DNA of 63,413 bases from NCBI GenBank assembly GCA_949296415.1, contig CASFQC010000008.1, forward strand, positions 1-63,413, given 5' to 3'. The position numbers and the translations under genes are program-made. The notes beneath the pieces are model-generated. The model saw only the letters and a program-made list of their open reading frames with translations. It made no database searches and was not told the DNA's origin. This document shows positions 17,812-28,525 of this stretch, one piece after another. Each line of letters starts with the position of its first letter. Within the stretch, counting starts at the first letter, position 1. This DNA is from an uncultured Bacteroides sp. GTDB lineage: Bacteria; Bacteroidota; Bacteroidia; Bacteroidales; Bacteroidaceae.

Positions 17812-17931
17812 GGCACGCACAAGACACGCCAAAACATACCCCAAAAGCGGTCATTAGGCCGCATAAGGATTATTTTTGCTTCTGGGTAAGCCCTTCGGGC
17901 AAGATGCCAGACGACCGGTTGGAATAAAAAA

Positions 17932-17960
17932 GGATATGCCCCCAAAGTGGAGGCATATCC
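17932..17960 (-). terminator. Intrinsic terminator of the nuo operon
   Basis: GGATATGCC (17932-17940) pairs with GGCATATCC (17952-17960). Read on the minus strand the hairpin is followed by TTTTTTA. It stands 46 bp past the nuoN stop. Confidence 0.8.
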
Positions 17961-18006
17961 CAAAGAAACACAAAGATATCAAGATTTTCTCTTTTCAGAG
18001 AAGATA

Positions 18007-19464
18007 TCACATGCCGAAAGCGTACTGTCCTATCGTGTCGTATATCACGCTGGCTATGCTCAGCACGATGATGCCGGCCGTACATACCAACAGGCTGGCA
18101 CGGGTATAGTTGTCGCTGCGGAAAGCGGCGATAGGTTCGTCGCTCTTGTTGATGTACATGGATTTCACGACCTTCAGATAGTAGTACAACGATATGATGG
18201 TATTGAGCAAGGCTATGAACACCAGCAAGTGGAAACCTCCATGGAAAGCGGCCGCAAAGATGAAGAACTTCGAGAAGAAGCCCGCGAACGGCGGAATGCC
18301 GGCCAGGGAGAAGAGAGCCAGCGTCATGAGAAACGCCAGGCGCGGATTGGTGGTGTAAAGGCCGTTATAATCCTCAAGCGTGACCTTCTGCGTGCGCTGG
18401 GCGATAATATTGATTACCGTGAAGACTCCCAGGTTGGCAAAGAGATACACCAGCACGTAGTACACCAGTGACGTCATGCCCTGTGCGGATCCGCCTATGA
18501 TACCCAACATAATGTAACCAGCCTGCGATATGCTGGAAAAAGCCATCAGACGCTTCAGGTTGGTCTGGCGCAAGGCAAAGATATTGGCTACCGTAATAGA
18601 GGCGACAGTAATCCAGAACAGGATTTCCTGCCACTGGGCCACCATGGGAGCGAACACCTTGAAGAGCACAGTCATCAGCACGAAAGCAGCCGAGCCCTTG
18701 GAAATGACACTCAGGTAAGCAGTGACCGTGCTGGGAGCGCCTTCGTAAACGTCGGCCGTCCACAGATGGAAGGGAACAAGCGATATCTTGAAACCCAGAC
18801 CGGCAAAGAAGAACACGAAGGCCAGCACCTGCAACGCGCTACCGTCAATGCGGGCAGGCATGTCGGCAAAATAAAGCGTGCCTACCGTGCCATAAATCAG
18901 CGAAAGCCCGTAAAGCAGCATACCGCTAGAGAAAAGTGCCGTAAGAATGTATTTGGCGCCGGCTTCGGCCGAATTATGACGGTACTTGTCAAAAGCCACC
19001 AGGGTAGCCAGGGGAATGCTGGCCGTCTCCAGTCCGATGAAGAACATGAGGAAATGGCCGGCGGAAATCATGAAATACATACCCAACAGCGTAGAAAGCG
19101 TCAGGAAGTAAAACTCCCCTTGCTTGAACAGCGTGTCGGTGCGGCGGATCCACTCGTGGCTCATGAGGAACACGATAAGCGTGCCTATGCTGAGAATGGA
19201 CTTTATTACAGAATGCATGGGCGACGTGTGATACATGCCGCCGAAGGCGTCGGCCTCGGCGCCGGGCACAATGGTAATTGCGATATGTATAGCCATCAGC
19301 AACACCGGAAACCAGGTGCTGACAACAGGCTTTCTGCCCTCGCACTTGCGTGCGTCGGTGCACAGAAACAGGTCGGCAAAGAAAAGAATGACGATGACGG
19401 CTATCAGCGACAACTCTTCTTTCATCAAAAGGAATTGGGAATAATCCATATCTTTAAACTTCAA
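18007..19464 (-). CDS. nuoN: NADH-quinone oxidoreductase subunit N
   Basis: 485 residues, about fourteen membrane helices. This is one of three antiporter-like subunits of the complex I membrane arm that carry protons. Family signs: [26 protein letters not shown] with the key Lys and the His-Trp pair, and [16 protein letters not shown] with the second-half Lys region. An alternative start five codons in ([13 protein letters not shown]) is possible. It is the last gene of the operon, 19 bp after nuoM, and is followed by an intrinsic terminator. Confidence 0.95.
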   Translation of the reverse strand: MKFKDMDYSQFLLMKEELSLIAVIVILFFADLFLCTDARKCEGRKPVVSTWFPVLLMAIHIAITIVPGAEADAFGGMYHTSPMHSVIKSILSIGTLIVFLMSHEWIRRTDTLFKQGEFYFLTLSTLLGMYFMISAGHFLMFFIGLETASIPLATLVAFDKYRHNSAEAGAKYILTALFSSGMLLYGLSLIYGTVGTLYFADMPARIDGSALQVLAFVFFFAGLGFKISLVPFHLWTADVYEGAPSTVTAYLSVISKGSAAFVLMTVLFKVFAPMVAQWQEILFWITVASITVANIFALRQTNLKRLMAFSSISQAGYIMLGIIGGSAQGMTSLVYYVLVYLFANLGVFTVINIIAQRTQKVTLEDYNGLYTTNPRLAFLMTLALFSLAGIPPFAGFFSKFFIFAAAFHGGFHLLVFIALLNTIISLYYYLKVVKSMYINKSDEPIAAFRSDNYTRASLLVCTAGIIVLSIASVIYDTIGQYAFGM

Positions 19465-19483
19465 ATTATTAAAGGTTCTTCAT

Positions 19484-20962
19484 TTAAAACACATTGACTA
19501 TAGGCAACACGCTACCGCCAATCATATCGCTAATCCACCACGGAGCCATACCCAAGGCGGCCACACAGAGAATGAGCACTATCACAGCCGTACGCTCGTC
19601 CCACGTAGCATCAGTCAGCGTAAGATGATGTTTGTTGGTACAGGTTCCATAGAGAATCTTTCCCACCAGACGAAGGATGTAGACAGCCGTTATCACGATA
19701 GACGTACAAGCCAGTATGGTCCATACACGATGGAACGTGTCAGCATGCTGGAACGAACCGGTGAAGATGGTCATCTCGGCCACGAAACCGCTCAAGCCCG
19801 GAAGGCCCAGGTTAGCCAGACCGGCAATGACATAGCATACGGAAAGGAAAGGCATAATCTTCATCAGGCCGTTCAGCTCGCGGATGTCACGCGTATGCGT
19901 GCGGCCGTATATCATACCTATAAGGGCAAAGAACAGGGCAGTCATCAGACCGTGACTCAGCATCTGGAGCACAGCACCAGTGCAGGCTGCCTGGTTCATC
20001 ATCAGGATGGCAAAGAGTACCAGTCCGCAGTGGCTCACACTGGAATAAGCGTTGATGTACTTCAAATCGGTCTGCACGCAAGCCGAGAAAGCACCGTAAA
20101 CCACAGATATGCCGGTCAGCACAATGAATATCCATCCCAATTCATTGGCAGCCTCAGGCATAAGGAACATGGCAATGCGGAAACATCCGTAACCTCCAAG
20201 CTTCATCAGCACACCAGCATGGAGCATGGACACGGCGGTAGGCGCCGAAGCATGACCGTCGGGACTCCATGTGTGGAAGGGGAACAAAGCACCGAGCACA
20301 CCGAAACCGATAAATGTAAGCGGGAACCAGATGCGCTGCTGCTCAATGGGGATATTGTGCAGACTGGCAATCTCCAGCAGATTCATCGTAGTGGCGCCCG
20401 AACCGTAATAAATGCCGAGGATACCAATCAGCAAAAATGCCGAACCTCCCATCAGCATCAGTGTAAGCTTCATGGCCGAATATTCCTTGCGTCCAGACCC
20501 CCACACACCGATGAGCAGATACATCGGGATAAGAGCTACCTCGTAGAACATGAACATGGTAAACAGATCTATCGAAATGAAGAAGCCGAACACGCCTAAA
20601 GAAAGGAATGTGAACCAAAGGAAGAATTCTTTAGTAAGCGGCTGAAGACGCCATGAGGCAAAAGTTCCTGTAAACACTATAATGGAAGAAAGAAGAAGCA
20701 TGGCCACCGAAATACCGTCAACCCCCACAGAATAGTGGATGTTGAGTTCCGGATACCATACCATGTCGGCACAGAAAAGCATCTCATCGGTGGCTCCGCC
20801 ATGACGGGCTTCCAAATAAGCTACCGTCAGGCCTACAGAAAGCACCAATAAAGCCGAAGCTCCCGTCACCATCACCGCACGTATCTGTGCCAGGTTACGG
20901 CTCAGCCACAATCCGAGAAGCATCAGCAAAGGAATGAGGACAAATAATGATAAAAAGTTCAT
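19484..20962 (-). CDS. nuoM: NADH-quinone oxidoreductase subunit M
   Basis: 492 residues, about fourteen helices, antiporter-like proton-channel subunit. YEVALIPMYLLIGVWG contains the conserved Glu of helix 5; FPFHTWSPDGHASAPTAVSMLHAGVLMKLGGYG has the Lys and His residues of the channel; YSSVSHCGLVLFAI is the second repeat. It lies between nuoL (33 bp upstream) and nuoN. Confidence 0.95.
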   Translation of the reverse strand: MNFLSLFVLIPLLMLLGLWLSRNLAQIRAVMVTGASALLVLSVGLTVAYLEARHGGATDEMLFCADMVWYPELNIHYSVGVDGISVAMLLLSSIIVFTGTFASWRLQPLTKEFFLWFTFLSLGVFGFFISIDLFTMFMFYEVALIPMYLLIGVWGSGRKEYSAMKLTLMLMGGSAFLLIGILGIYYGSGATTMNLLEIASLHNIPIEQQRIWFPLTFIGFGVLGALFPFHTWSPDGHASAPTAVSMLHAGVLMKLGGYGCFRIAMFLMPEAANELGWIFIVLTGISVVYGAFSACVQTDLKYINAYSSVSHCGLVLFAILMMNQAACTGAVLQMLSHGLMTALFFALIGMIYGRTHTRDIRELNGLMKIMPFLSVCYVIAGLANLGLPGLSGFVAEMTIFTGSFQHADTFHRVWTILACTSIVITAVYILRLVGKILYGTCTNKHHLTLTDATWDERTAVIVLILCVAALGMAPWWISDMIGGSVLPIVNVF

Positions 20963-20995
20963 TTTGTATAATGAGTTTTGTGTTACGTAATTAGA

Positions 20996-22885
20996 TTATA
21001 ACAAAAGCATCAGTACCAATATCAGTATACCCAACAGGAACACCAACGCATACTGTTGAACACGACCGCTCTGCAACGTACGGATAGAATCGCTTGTGGC
21101 ATTGGCACCCCAGGCCAGGAAGTTAAAGAAGCCGTCAACCACATGACGGTCCCACCATGCGACAGGACGGCTGATACAGCCGAATATTATCTTATGAGTG
21201 ATATACTGGTAAATCTCATCAATGTAGAAGCGGTGGTATGCGGCAGTCCACAATCCACGGAAGCGACGGGCCAACGCATCTGCCACAGGCTGCTTTTCAC
21301 GGCTGTATATGAACGTAGCCAAAGCAATGCCTATCACAGCCACCACACAACTTGTAATCATCACCGTCGTATCCAGGTGAATGTCATAAGCCTGACCGTC
21401 GGAAGACACCCAATGGCCAAAAGGCAAAAATCCGCCTACTATGGTAATCAGCGCCAAGACAAGCAGAGGGAATGTCATGGAAAGAGGACTCTCATGAGGC
21501 GTATGGGCCGCATGCAGTTCCTTATTCTCCGTACCCCAGAATATGCCGTAATACAGGCGGAACATGTAGAACGCGGTCATGCCGGCAATGACTGTCATTA
21601 TCCATCCCATAACCGGACTGAACTGGAAGCAGGCAGTCAGAATCTCATCCTTAGAGAAAAAGCCGGAGAACGGCGGAATGCCGGCAATGGCAAAACATGC
21701 GATAAGGAAAGTGATGTGAGTCACAGGCATGTACTTGCGCAAACCTCCCATAGCCGACATCTCATTGCTGTGCACTGCATGTATGATGCTACCGGCACCA
21801 AGGAAAAGCAAAGCCTTGAACATGGCATGTGTAAACAGATGGAACATTCCTGCCATATAGCCCAATCCTCCATGATGAGGGTCAGCAGCCGTACACACGC
21901 CCAGAGCCACCATCATAAAGCCTATCTGAGAGATAGTGGAGAATGCCAGCACACGTTTGATGTCGCTCTGCACGCAAGCCACACTGGCCGCATAGAACGC
22001 GGTGAACGCACCGACATAAGCCACGATGTGAAGCACATCAGGAGCGTATCCGACAAACAGCGGGAACATGCGAGCCACCAGATAGACACCTGCCACCACC
22101 ATAGTAGCGGCATGTATCAACGCACTGACAGGTGTGGGACCCTCCATGGCATCGGGCAGCCATATGTGCAAGGGGAACATGGCACTCTTACCGGCACCGC
22201 CCACAAACATCAGTCCCAAAGCCAAAGGTATCATGACAGCACCGCCCTTCAGCAACAGCATCTCATCTGGCTCAAAGGTATAAGTTCCCGCATAATAACC
22301 GTAAATCAAGATACCTATAAGAAATCCCAAATCGGCAAAACGGGTTACAATAAACGCCTTCTTGGAAGCGGCAATGGCAGCCGGCTTGGTGTAATAGAAA
22401 CCGATTAGCAAATAAGAAGAGACACCCACCAATTCCCAGAACAAATACATCTGGAAAATGTTGGTAGCCACAACAAGCCCCAGCATAGACATAGTGAACA
22501 ACGAGAGGAAAGCATAGTAACGCTGAAAGCCGCGTTCACCTTTCATATATCCGAAAGAATAAATATGTACCATGAACGACACCGTACTGATAACTATCAG
22601 CATTATCACCGATATAGGATCAAGCAAAATGCCCATGTCAATGCTCAGCCTTTCGGTAAAAGGCAACCAGTTGTAGTTATAAGGCATCAGCGTCTCATAG
22701 GTACCATCAGCCAGACGGGGAGCAGTAAAATACAGTCCTGCTGTCATATAGGACAATACAGCAACCACTCCCAGAACCACCGTGCCGATAAGACCGGCAG
22801 TGCGGTGTGACATCCATTTTCCACCTACTCCCAAAAGCAGGAAAGACAGAAAAGGAAGGAGAAGGATTAGAATCGTATATTCCAT
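20996..22885 (-). CDS. nuoL: NADH-quinone oxidoreductase subunit L
   Basis: 629 residues. NuoL is the distal antiporter-like subunit and carries the long lateral C-terminal helix along the membrane arm. Signatures are FWELVGVSSYLLIGFYY with the helix-5 Glu, GGAGKSAMFPLHIWLPDAMEGPTPVSALIHAATMV, and FSTISQIGFMMVALG. The C-terminal part (YHRFYIDEIYQYI and a final hydrophobic helix) is as expected. It follows nuoK after 125 bp, a wider gap than elsewhere in the operon. Confidence 0.95.
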   Translation of the reverse strand: MEYTILILLLPFLSFLLLGVGGKWMSHRTAGLIGTVVLGVVAVLSYMTAGLYFTAPRLADGTYETLMPYNYNWLPFTERLSIDMGILLDPISVIMLIVISTVSFMVHIYSFGYMKGERGFQRYYAFLSLFTMSMLGLVVATNIFQMYLFWELVGVSSYLLIGFYYTKPAAIAASKKAFIVTRFADLGFLIGILIYGYYAGTYTFEPDEMLLLKGGAVMIPLALGLMFVGGAGKSAMFPLHIWLPDAMEGPTPVSALIHAATMVVAGVYLVARMFPLFVGYAPDVLHIVAYVGAFTAFYAASVACVQSDIKRVLAFSTISQIGFMMVALGVCTAADPHHGGLGYMAGMFHLFTHAMFKALLFLGAGSIIHAVHSNEMSAMGGLRKYMPVTHITFLIACFAIAGIPPFSGFFSKDEILTACFQFSPVMGWIMTVIAGMTAFYMFRLYYGIFWGTENKELHAAHTPHESPLSMTFPLLVLALITIVGGFLPFGHWVSSDGQAYDIHLDTTVMITSCVVAVIGIALATFIYSREKQPVADALARRFRGLWTAAYHRFYIDEIYQYITHKIIFGCISRPVAWWDRHVVDGFFNFLAWGANATSDSIRTLQSGRVQQYALVFLLGILILVLMLLL

Positions 22886-23010
22886 TTCTTAGTTTTATTA
22901 TTGGTTAGAAAAGCGGAGTATTACAAGTAGCCATAAAAGCCAAAGTCTTTGTCTTTCCTGACACAGTTTCACTCCAAACGCTCCATGTTATTAAAATACT
23001 CGAACTCAGA

Positions 23011-23319
23011 CTACCACTTCAAATCATCCAGTCTGTTCACCTGAATGCTCCTAATGTTGCGGTAAATATTAATCATTATAGCAATGGCTACAGCTGTTTC
23101 GGCAGCCGAAATGGCAATGGAAAACAAGGAGAAGAAATACCCCTCAAGTCCGTCAGGAAACAGCAGGCGATTAAACACCGCAAAGTTTATGTCCGTAGCA
23201 TTTAAAATCAATTCAATAGAAATCAATATAGCCAAAGTGTTGCGGCGGGTAAAAAAGCCATAGACACCGGCAAAAAGCATAATAGTCGAAACTATTAAGA
23301 AATATTCAATTTGTACCAT
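23011..23319 (-). CDS. nuoK: NADH-quinone oxidoreductase subunit K
   Basis: 102 residues with three membrane helices. The two buried glutamates needed for proton transfer are visible in SIELILNATDINF and AISAAETAVAIAI. Length and position after nuoJ are typical of bacterial complex I. Confidence 0.95.
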   Translation of the reverse strand: MVQIEYFLIVSTIMLFAGVYGFFTRRNTLAILISIELILNATDINFAVFNRLLFPDGLEGYFFSLFSIAISAAETAVAIAIMINIYRNIRSIQVNRLDDLKW

Positions 23320-23387
23320 AATTGATGTTTTTATTTTCTTTTTCCATAAGTTTCAAAAGTCAGACTTCCTATTCCCTTGCAGGGGGA

Positions 23388-23915
23388 TTACCGCTTGCGC
23401 GCTATAAGCAGACCGCCGACCATACATGCCAGCAGCAACACACTGACAGCCTCAAATGGCAACAGATAACCGTATTTATCCGAACTTATCATATGATGAC
23501 CTATCGTCTTCATACCTATTTCGACAGCTTCCACATCGGCTGCGGCAATGAACTTATGCTTCAAAATAACGAACAATACAATAACAGCACCGACTAAAGA
23601 TGTTCCAAGCCCGGCAAAGAACCTGCTGCGAACCATCTTGCTTGCCTTGTCGCCTTCACCGCTGGTCAGCAATATGGCAAAGACATAAAGCACCACTATG
23701 CCACCCGCATAAACCATAATCTGCACCGAGCCAAGGAAGGAATATCCCATCAGAAAATAAAATCCTGCTGTAGCAAACAGTACAAACAACAAATAAGTGG
23801 CCGAACGCACAATGCGGGTTGTCGTTACCGTGAGTATGGAGAACACGGTAATGAAAGCCGCCAAGAAGTAGAAAACTACTGTTTCAAGTGTTAATTCCAT
23901 ATTGTAAATATACAA
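23388..23915 (-). CDS. nuoJ: NADH-quinone oxidoreductase subunit J
   Basis: 175 residues, five predicted helices. The conserved helix-3 region reads QIMVYAGGIVVLYVFAI, with the pi-bulge Tyr-Ala-Gly-Gly typical of NuoJ/ND6. It is 12 bp downstream of nuoI in the operon and helps couple quinone reduction to the antiporter-like subunits. Confidence 0.95.
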   Translation of the reverse strand: MYIYNMELTLETVVFYFLAAFITVFSILTVTTTRIVRSATYLLFVLFATAGFYFLMGYSFLGSVQIMVYAGGIVVLYVFAILLTSGEGDKASKMVRSRFFAGLGTSLVGAVIVLFVILKHKFIAAADVEAVEIGMKTIGHHMISSDKYGYLLPFEAVSVLLLACMVGGLLIARKR

Positions 23916-23927
23916 AATACAAGTAAA

Positions 23928-24440
23928 TTATTTAGCCGCCTCGGCCGGTTGTTGGGGAGCGGCAGGTTTCTTTTTCTCTTCAACATGACTGCCCGGATGA
24001 TTCAGCGTAAAAATAAGTTTCGAACGGTCAAACACTGCGTGCTCAAAGTCCTGATCGAAAGTAATGGCATCATGAGGACATGCATTCACACACAACTGAC
24101 AGAACATGCATGAACCGAGATTGTACTCATACTTGGCCAAAATCTTCTTTTTCTTACCGTCTTCCGTTGTGATGGTCTCACTGATGACCTTTATGGTATC
24201 ATTAGGACAAGCCATCTGACAAATGCCACATGCCACACAGCGATGCTCGTTATTTGCATTGTGGGGCATGACAAGCGTGCCACGAAAACGGTCGAACATT
24301 TTCAGCTCTTTCCTGTTTTCCGGGTATTGTTCAGTTATTTTTGGAGTGAAGAATTCCCTCATAGTTGTCTTCAGACCAACGCACAAGCTGCGGGTGGCAT
24401 TAAAAAGTCCATCCAGATATGTATTCTTTTCTTTTTCCAT
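23928..24440 (-). CDS. nuoI: NADH-quinone oxidoreductase subunit I (2x[4Fe-4S])
   Basis: 170 residues. Two ferredoxin motifs, CVACGICQMACP and CMFCQLCVNACP, hold clusters N6a and N6b of the peripheral arm. The N-terminus has the amphipathic membrane-associated stretch usual in NuoI, and the C-terminus ends in a Lys/Ala/Pro-rich tail. With NuoEFG missing, this subunit and NuoB are the only Fe-S carriers encoded in the operon. Confidence 0.95.
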   Translation of the reverse strand: MEKEKNTYLDGLFNATRSLCVGLKTTMREFFTPKITEQYPENRKELKMFDRFRGTLVMPHNANNEHRCVACGICQMACPNDTIKVISETITTEDGKKKKILAKYEYNLGSCMFCQLCVNACPHDAITFDQDFEHAVFDRSKLIFTLNHPGSHVEEKKKPAAPQQPAEAAK

Positions 24441-24467
24441 AAACTTCTGTTTATTTATGCTTCATAC

Positions 24468-25544
24468 TTAAAAATGCAAACCGAAAGCCACCAGCAATGC
24501 CATCAATAGCAGATTGGCCATAGACAGCGGTAACAGGTATTTCCACTCCAACTTCAGTATATGGTCTATACGCAAGCGGGGGAATGTCCAACGCATCCAC
24601 ATCATAAGAAATACCACAAAGAACGCCTTCACAAAGAACCATACAAAGCCAGGAATATAATCCATCACCATATTGAAGCCGTCAAGTCCGGGTATGTGCA
24701 AAGGCATCCAACCTCCCAGAAACACAGTAGCGGCAATAGCAGAAACGATGAACAGATTCAAATATTCGGCAAGATAGAAGAAACCGAAATGCATGCCGCT
24801 GTATTCGGTGTGATAACCGGCCGTCAGCTCACTCTCTGCCTCAGGCAAGTCAAATGGACCACGGTTACACTCGGCATTGCCTGCAATCAGATAGATAATG
24901 AAAGCGATGACTGCCGCTATATGACCTTTAAAGATGAGCCATCCGTCTGCCTGACTTGCCACTATCTCTGAAATCTGCATGGTGCCGGTAAGAATGACCA
25001 TGGTCAGTATGCTCATGCCTACGGACAATTCGTAACTGACTATCTGTGCGCCACTACGCATGGCACCGATAAGCGAAAACTTATTGTTCGAACTCCATCC
25101 GGCCAGCAAAATGCCTACAACACCTATGCTGCTGGCGGCAAGCAGGAAAAACACGCCTACATTGAAGTCCAACACTTCCAGCCCTTTATTCATGGGCAGA
25201 CATGCAAAGGTAAGGAACGATGCCAGAAGCACCATATAAGGGGCGAGATTATAAAGAATCTTATCTACATCCTTTGGAGTGAAGATTTCTTTGGTAAGCA
25301 TTTTCAAGACATCGGCAAAAACCTGCAGGATACCCCACTTACCTACCCTGTTCGGACCCAGACGGCACTGGAAGAAACCGCAGACCTTGCGCTCCATATA
25401 AATCAGCGCAATAGCCAAAAGTGCATACATCAACACGATGCATACGCCTATCACGACACATTCAATGAAGACGGCCAACCCTTCAGGCATAACCGAGGTC
25501 AACATCTGATGTATCCAGCTTGTTACAATACTAAAATCTAACAT
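24468..25544 (-). CDS. nuoH: NADH-quinone oxidoreductase subunit H
   Basis: 358 residues, eight to nine helices. NuoH forms the quinone chamber with NuoB and Nuo[36 protein letters not shown] and [31 protein letters not shown] are near-universal, including the acidic loop residues facing the quinone. It follows nuoCD after 43 bp. Confidence 0.95.
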   Translation of the reverse strand: MLDFSIVTSWIHQMLTSVMPEGLAVFIECVVIGVCIVLMYALLAIALIYMERKVCGFFQCRLGPNRVGKWGILQVFADVLKMLTKEIFTPKDVDKILYNLAPYMVLLASFLTFACLPMNKGLEVLDFNVGVFFLLAASSIGVVGILLAGWSSNNKFSLIGAMRSGAQIVSYELSVGMSILTMVILTGTMQISEIVASQADGWLIFKGHIAAVIAFIIYLIAGNAECNRGPFDLPEAESELTAGYHTEYSGMHFGFFYLAEYLNLFIVSAIAATVFLGGWMPLHIPGLDGFNMVMDYIPGFVWFFVKAFFVVFLMMWMRWTFPRLRIDHILKLEWKYLLPLSMANLLLMALLVAFGLHF

Positions 25545-25587
25545 TGTTTATATATTAATTATATTAATATGATTAATATGTGCTTAA

Positions 25588-27177
25588 TTATCTGTCTATA
25601 TCAGGTACGACGTAATCCAGCGTACCGCCAATGGCTATGAGGTCTGCTATCTTGGCGCCGCGACAAAGTTCATCAATGGTTCCCACCAAAGGCAATCCGG
25701 TGACTCTGTAGTGCAAGCGGTAAGGCATCTTATCGCCTTTGCTTTCCAGGTAAACGCCGAATTCTCCACGACTGCCCTCCACTGCCGCATAATATGAACC
25801 TTCCGGCACACGGATAATGGGTTTCATCTTTTCCTGATAAGATCCTTCGGGAATATTGTCTATCAGCTGCTCTATAATCTTCAGACTTTCCAAAATCTCA
25901 TCCATACGTACCATCAGACGGGCAAAGCAGTCACCTTCGGTATAGACTATTTCTTTGAAGTCAACCTTATCGTACATTCCGTAAGGCATGCGCTTGCGCA
26001 CGTCACACGCCCATCCGCTGGCACGTCCCGTACCGCCTGTAGCGCCATACGATATGGCATCCTCACGGCTCAGCACGCCCACACCTTTCAGACGGTTCTG
26101 TGCAATGACATTATTGATGAACACATCAAAATACTCATGGATATTTTTCCGCATATAAGGAATGAACTCCTTCACTCTGCGCACGAAGTTCGGATGGATG
26201 TCAGCCTGCACGCCGCCTATCGTATTGTAGTTCAGAATCAGGCGTCCGCCACAGGTTTCCTCAAAGATATCCAATATCTTCTCACGGTCACGGAAGCCGT
26301 AGAGAAAAGCGGTCGTGGCTCCCAAGTCCTGGCAAAGACAGGAAAAGAACAGGATATGCGAGTCTATGCGTTGCAGCTCGTCCATAATGGTACGGATACA
26401 CTTCACGCGGTCGCTCACCTCCACTCCCATAGCCTTCTCTATGCACAAGCACAGGGCATGACGGTTCTGCATGGCACCCAGATAGTCCAGACGGTCGGTC
26501 AGAGCCAAAGTCTGGGGATACGTGAGTCTCTCATTCATCTTCTCTATGCCACGGTGTATATAACCACAGTTTATATCTATCTTTTTTATGGACTCGCCTT
26601 CCAATGACACACGGAAACGGAGCACGCCATGCGTCGCAGGATGTTGCGGGCCGATGTTCACCACATACTCATCTTTGGCAAAGAGCACGTTCTCCTTTTC
26701 GGTCTCCCCGTTCTGAGTCTCGTCTACTTCCATGGTGGTGTCCACGGTGTCTTCGTTGGTCATACGCAAAGGATTGTCTTTGGCGGGATCGTTGTCCTTA
26801 CGCAACGGATAGCCCACCCAGTCGTTACGCAGGAAAAGGCGCCGCATGTCAGGATGCCCCGTAAACACTATGCCAAAGAAATCATATACTTCACGTTCGG
26901 GGAAATTGGCTCCTTTCCAGATGTCACACACGGAAGGCAGTTCAGGATGTTCGCGGTCTGTGGTTGAGGTCTTTATTACCATGCGCTCACCTGTGACCGA
27001 AGATTCCAGATGATACACCACTCCGAGTCCACGCACCACATCTTCTGCATCTTTCTCGTCAGGAAGTCCCCAATCCATACCGGTAAGACTTTCCAGAAAA
27101 TCCATTTGCTTTTCCTTGCGCAGACGCGACATCTCGCCATGCAAGTCTTGCGGCTTAATGTAGATTATATTTTCCAT
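25588..27177 (-). CDS. nuoCD: NADH-quinone oxidoreductase fused subunit C/D
   Basis: 529 residues. The first ~150 form NuoC (WKGANFPEREVYDFFGIVFTGHP, RRLFLRNDWVGYPLRKD). After an acidic linker near 150-165, NuoD begins at about 168 with VNIGPQHPATHGVLRF, whose His is a quinone-site residue, and continues through GYIHRGIEK and TGTGRASGWACDVRK to the C-terminal DLIAIGGTLDYVVPDIDR. C/D fusion is common in several phyla including Bacteroidetes. It is the peripheral-arm quinone-reducing subunit and lies between nuoB and nuoH. Confidence 0.95.
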   Translation of the reverse strand: MENIIYIKPQDLHGEMSRLRKEKQMDFLESLTGMDWGLPDEKDAEDVVRGLGVVYHLESSVTGERMVIKTSTTDREHPELPSVCDIWKGANFPEREVYDFFGIVFTGHPDMRRLFLRNDWVGYPLRKDNDPAKDNPLRMTNEDTVDTTMEVDETQNGETEKENVLFAKDEYVVNIGPQHPATHGVLRFRVSLEGESIKKIDINCGYIHRGIEKMNERLTYPQTLALTDRLDYLGAMQNRHALCLCIEKAMGVEVSDRVKCIRTIMDELQRIDSHILFFSCLCQDLGATTAFLYGFRDREKILDIFEETCGGRLILNYNTIGGVQADIHPNFVRRVKEFIPYMRKNIHEYFDVFINNVIAQNRLKGVGVLSREDAISYGATGGTGRASGWACDVRKRMPYGMYDKVDFKEIVYTEGDCFARLMVRMDEILESLKIIEQLIDNIPEGSYQEKMKPIIRVPEGSYYAAVEGSRGEFGVYLESKGDKMPYRLHYRVTGLPLVGTIDELCRGAKIADLIAIGGTLDYVVPDIDR

Positions 27178-27186
27178 ATTACACTA

Positions 27187-27771
27187 TTATTCTTCTTTCG
27201 TCTTTTTTCTGTTCACACCACCGAAGAATTTCTCTATCTTCACTTTGCGCTGCAGTTGCATCATGCCGTACAGGAAAGCTTCCGGGCGCGGAGGACAACC
27301 GGGCACATACACATCAACGGGAATAATGTTGTCCACACCATTCACCACGTGATAGGACTTTCTGAAAGGTCCTCCACTCACAGCACATCCGCCTACGGCA
27401 ACCACATATTTCGGGTCGGCCATCTGGTCGTACAAACGCTTCAGCACCGGAGCCATTTTGTTGGTAATGGTTCCGCTCACCAGAATAACATCAGCCTGAC
27501 GCGGACTGTTACGCGTCACCTCAAAACCGAAACGGGCTATGTCATAGCGCGCCGCACATACGGCCATAAACTCAATGCCACAGCAACTTGTGGCAAAAGT
27601 AAGCGGCCAGAGGGAATTGCTGCGTCCCCAATCAATGAGGTCGTCCAGCGAGGCCACAACTACATTGGAGCCGCCTTCGTTCAACTCCCGAACCAATTTC
27701 TCAAACGTCTCGTTATCTACAAACTCCTCATAAGGAATAGACTTGATTTTCGGTTTCTTCATTATTTCCAT
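27187..27771 (-). CDS. nuoB: NADH-quinone oxidoreductase subunit B
   Basis: 194 residues from ATG 27771; an ATG three codons later overlaps the nuoA stop as TAATG and is equally likely (giving 191 residues). NuoB carries cluster N2, which reduces quinone. The ligands are the tandem Cys of [11 protein letters not shown], the Cys of [11 protein letters not shown] and that of [11 protein letters not shown]. The N-terminus has an extra ~35 residues of charged sequence before the conserved core. Confidence 0.95.
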   Translation of the reverse strand: MEIMKKPKIKSIPYEEFVDNETFEKLVRELNEGGSNVVVASLDDLIDWGRSNSLWPLTFATSCCGIEFMAVCAARYDIARFGFEVTRNSPRQADVILVSGTITNKMAPVLKRLYDQMADPKYVVAVGGCAVSGGPFRKSYHVVNGVDNIIPVDVYVPGCPPRPEAFLYGMMQLQRKVKIEKFFGGVNRKKTKEE

Positions 27772-28112
27772 TCCAGAGCTCCTTTCCTCCAGGCATATGC
27801 AAGACCCAGAATTAATATAAACAAGAAAAACAGCACGCTGCAGATTCCGGCAACGCCCATCTCACCTGTGACAACCGCCCACGGAAACAGGAATACTGTC
27901 TCCACCTCAAACATCAAGAACAGGATGGCAAACAGATAATAGCCCACACGGAACTGCATCCATGACTTTCCACGGGTCGGAATACCGCATTCATAGGGTT
28001 CCAACTTCTGAGGATTGTACGAGCGTGGTGCTATCAGCCGAGCGATAGTAATGACCAGAGGTACAAAGATAAGCGCCGTCAGCACAACGGTTACTAACAA
28101 AGTAAAGTTCAT
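27762..28112 (-). CDS. nuoA: NADH-quinone oxidoreductase subunit A
   Basis: 116 residues with three membrane helices. [40 protein letters not shown] contains the loop Cys/Gly and the conserved helix-2 Glu-x-Glu residues of NuoA. It is the first gene of the operon; the -7 element at 28249-28256 gives a leader of roughly 130 nt. Confidence 0.95.
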   Translation of the reverse strand: MNFTLLVTVVLTALIFVPLVITIARLIAPRSYNPQKLEPYECGIPTRGKSWMQFRVGYYLFAILFLMFEVETVFLFPWAVVTGEMGVAGICSVLFFLFILILGLAYAWRKGALEWK

Positions 28113-28248
28113 AAATCTAACATTTAGACATATAAAATATATAAATTATAAAAATCCGGTTAAGGGTTTCTTCCACAGAAAGCCCGTTTTATGCGCGCCA
28201 TGCACACCTGTCCGCATGAAGGAGTGCAATGTTCTTTAATTCAGGCGA

Positions 28249-28256
28249 CAAAGGTA
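28249..28256 (-). promoter_or_regulatory. -7 element of the nuo operon
   Basis: Minus strand TACCTTTG. No TTG at the usual -33 distance. The 28113-28248 leader has no gene or clear hairpin that I can see. Confidence 0.55.
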
Positions 28257-28345
28257 CAATAAAAATCGCCTTCTTTGCTATCTGCACTTAGCAAAAAAAA
28301 TCCGTTTAGTACTTTTTTACTATTACAAAGTTTTTGCTTTTCTTA

Positions 28346-28510
28346 GAGCCTATTTAATTTTTGCAGCATTGTTTTGGGATGTTTCCGGAAATATTTTCCT
28401 GTTGTCACGAGGAGCATGGCAGACATGTGACGGATGGTATGGAAAAAGAAACCGGAAAAGACATCGGAACAAACTGAATGAAAATAAAAAAGGAAATATC
28501 AGACAGGCTC
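28346..28510. mobile_element. 165-bp MITE-like element
   Basis: The ends are inverted: GAGCCTATTTAATTTTT on the left against GAGCCTGTCTGATATTT on the right (complement), about 13 of 17 matching. TTA flanks both sides (28343-28345 and 28511-28513), a 3-bp duplication of T-N-A form as made by some IS5-family transposases. There is no open frame of note inside. It sits between the nuo promoter and the 3' end of dxs. Confidence 0.45.
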
Positions 28511-28525
28511 TTAGGAAAGGGAGAA

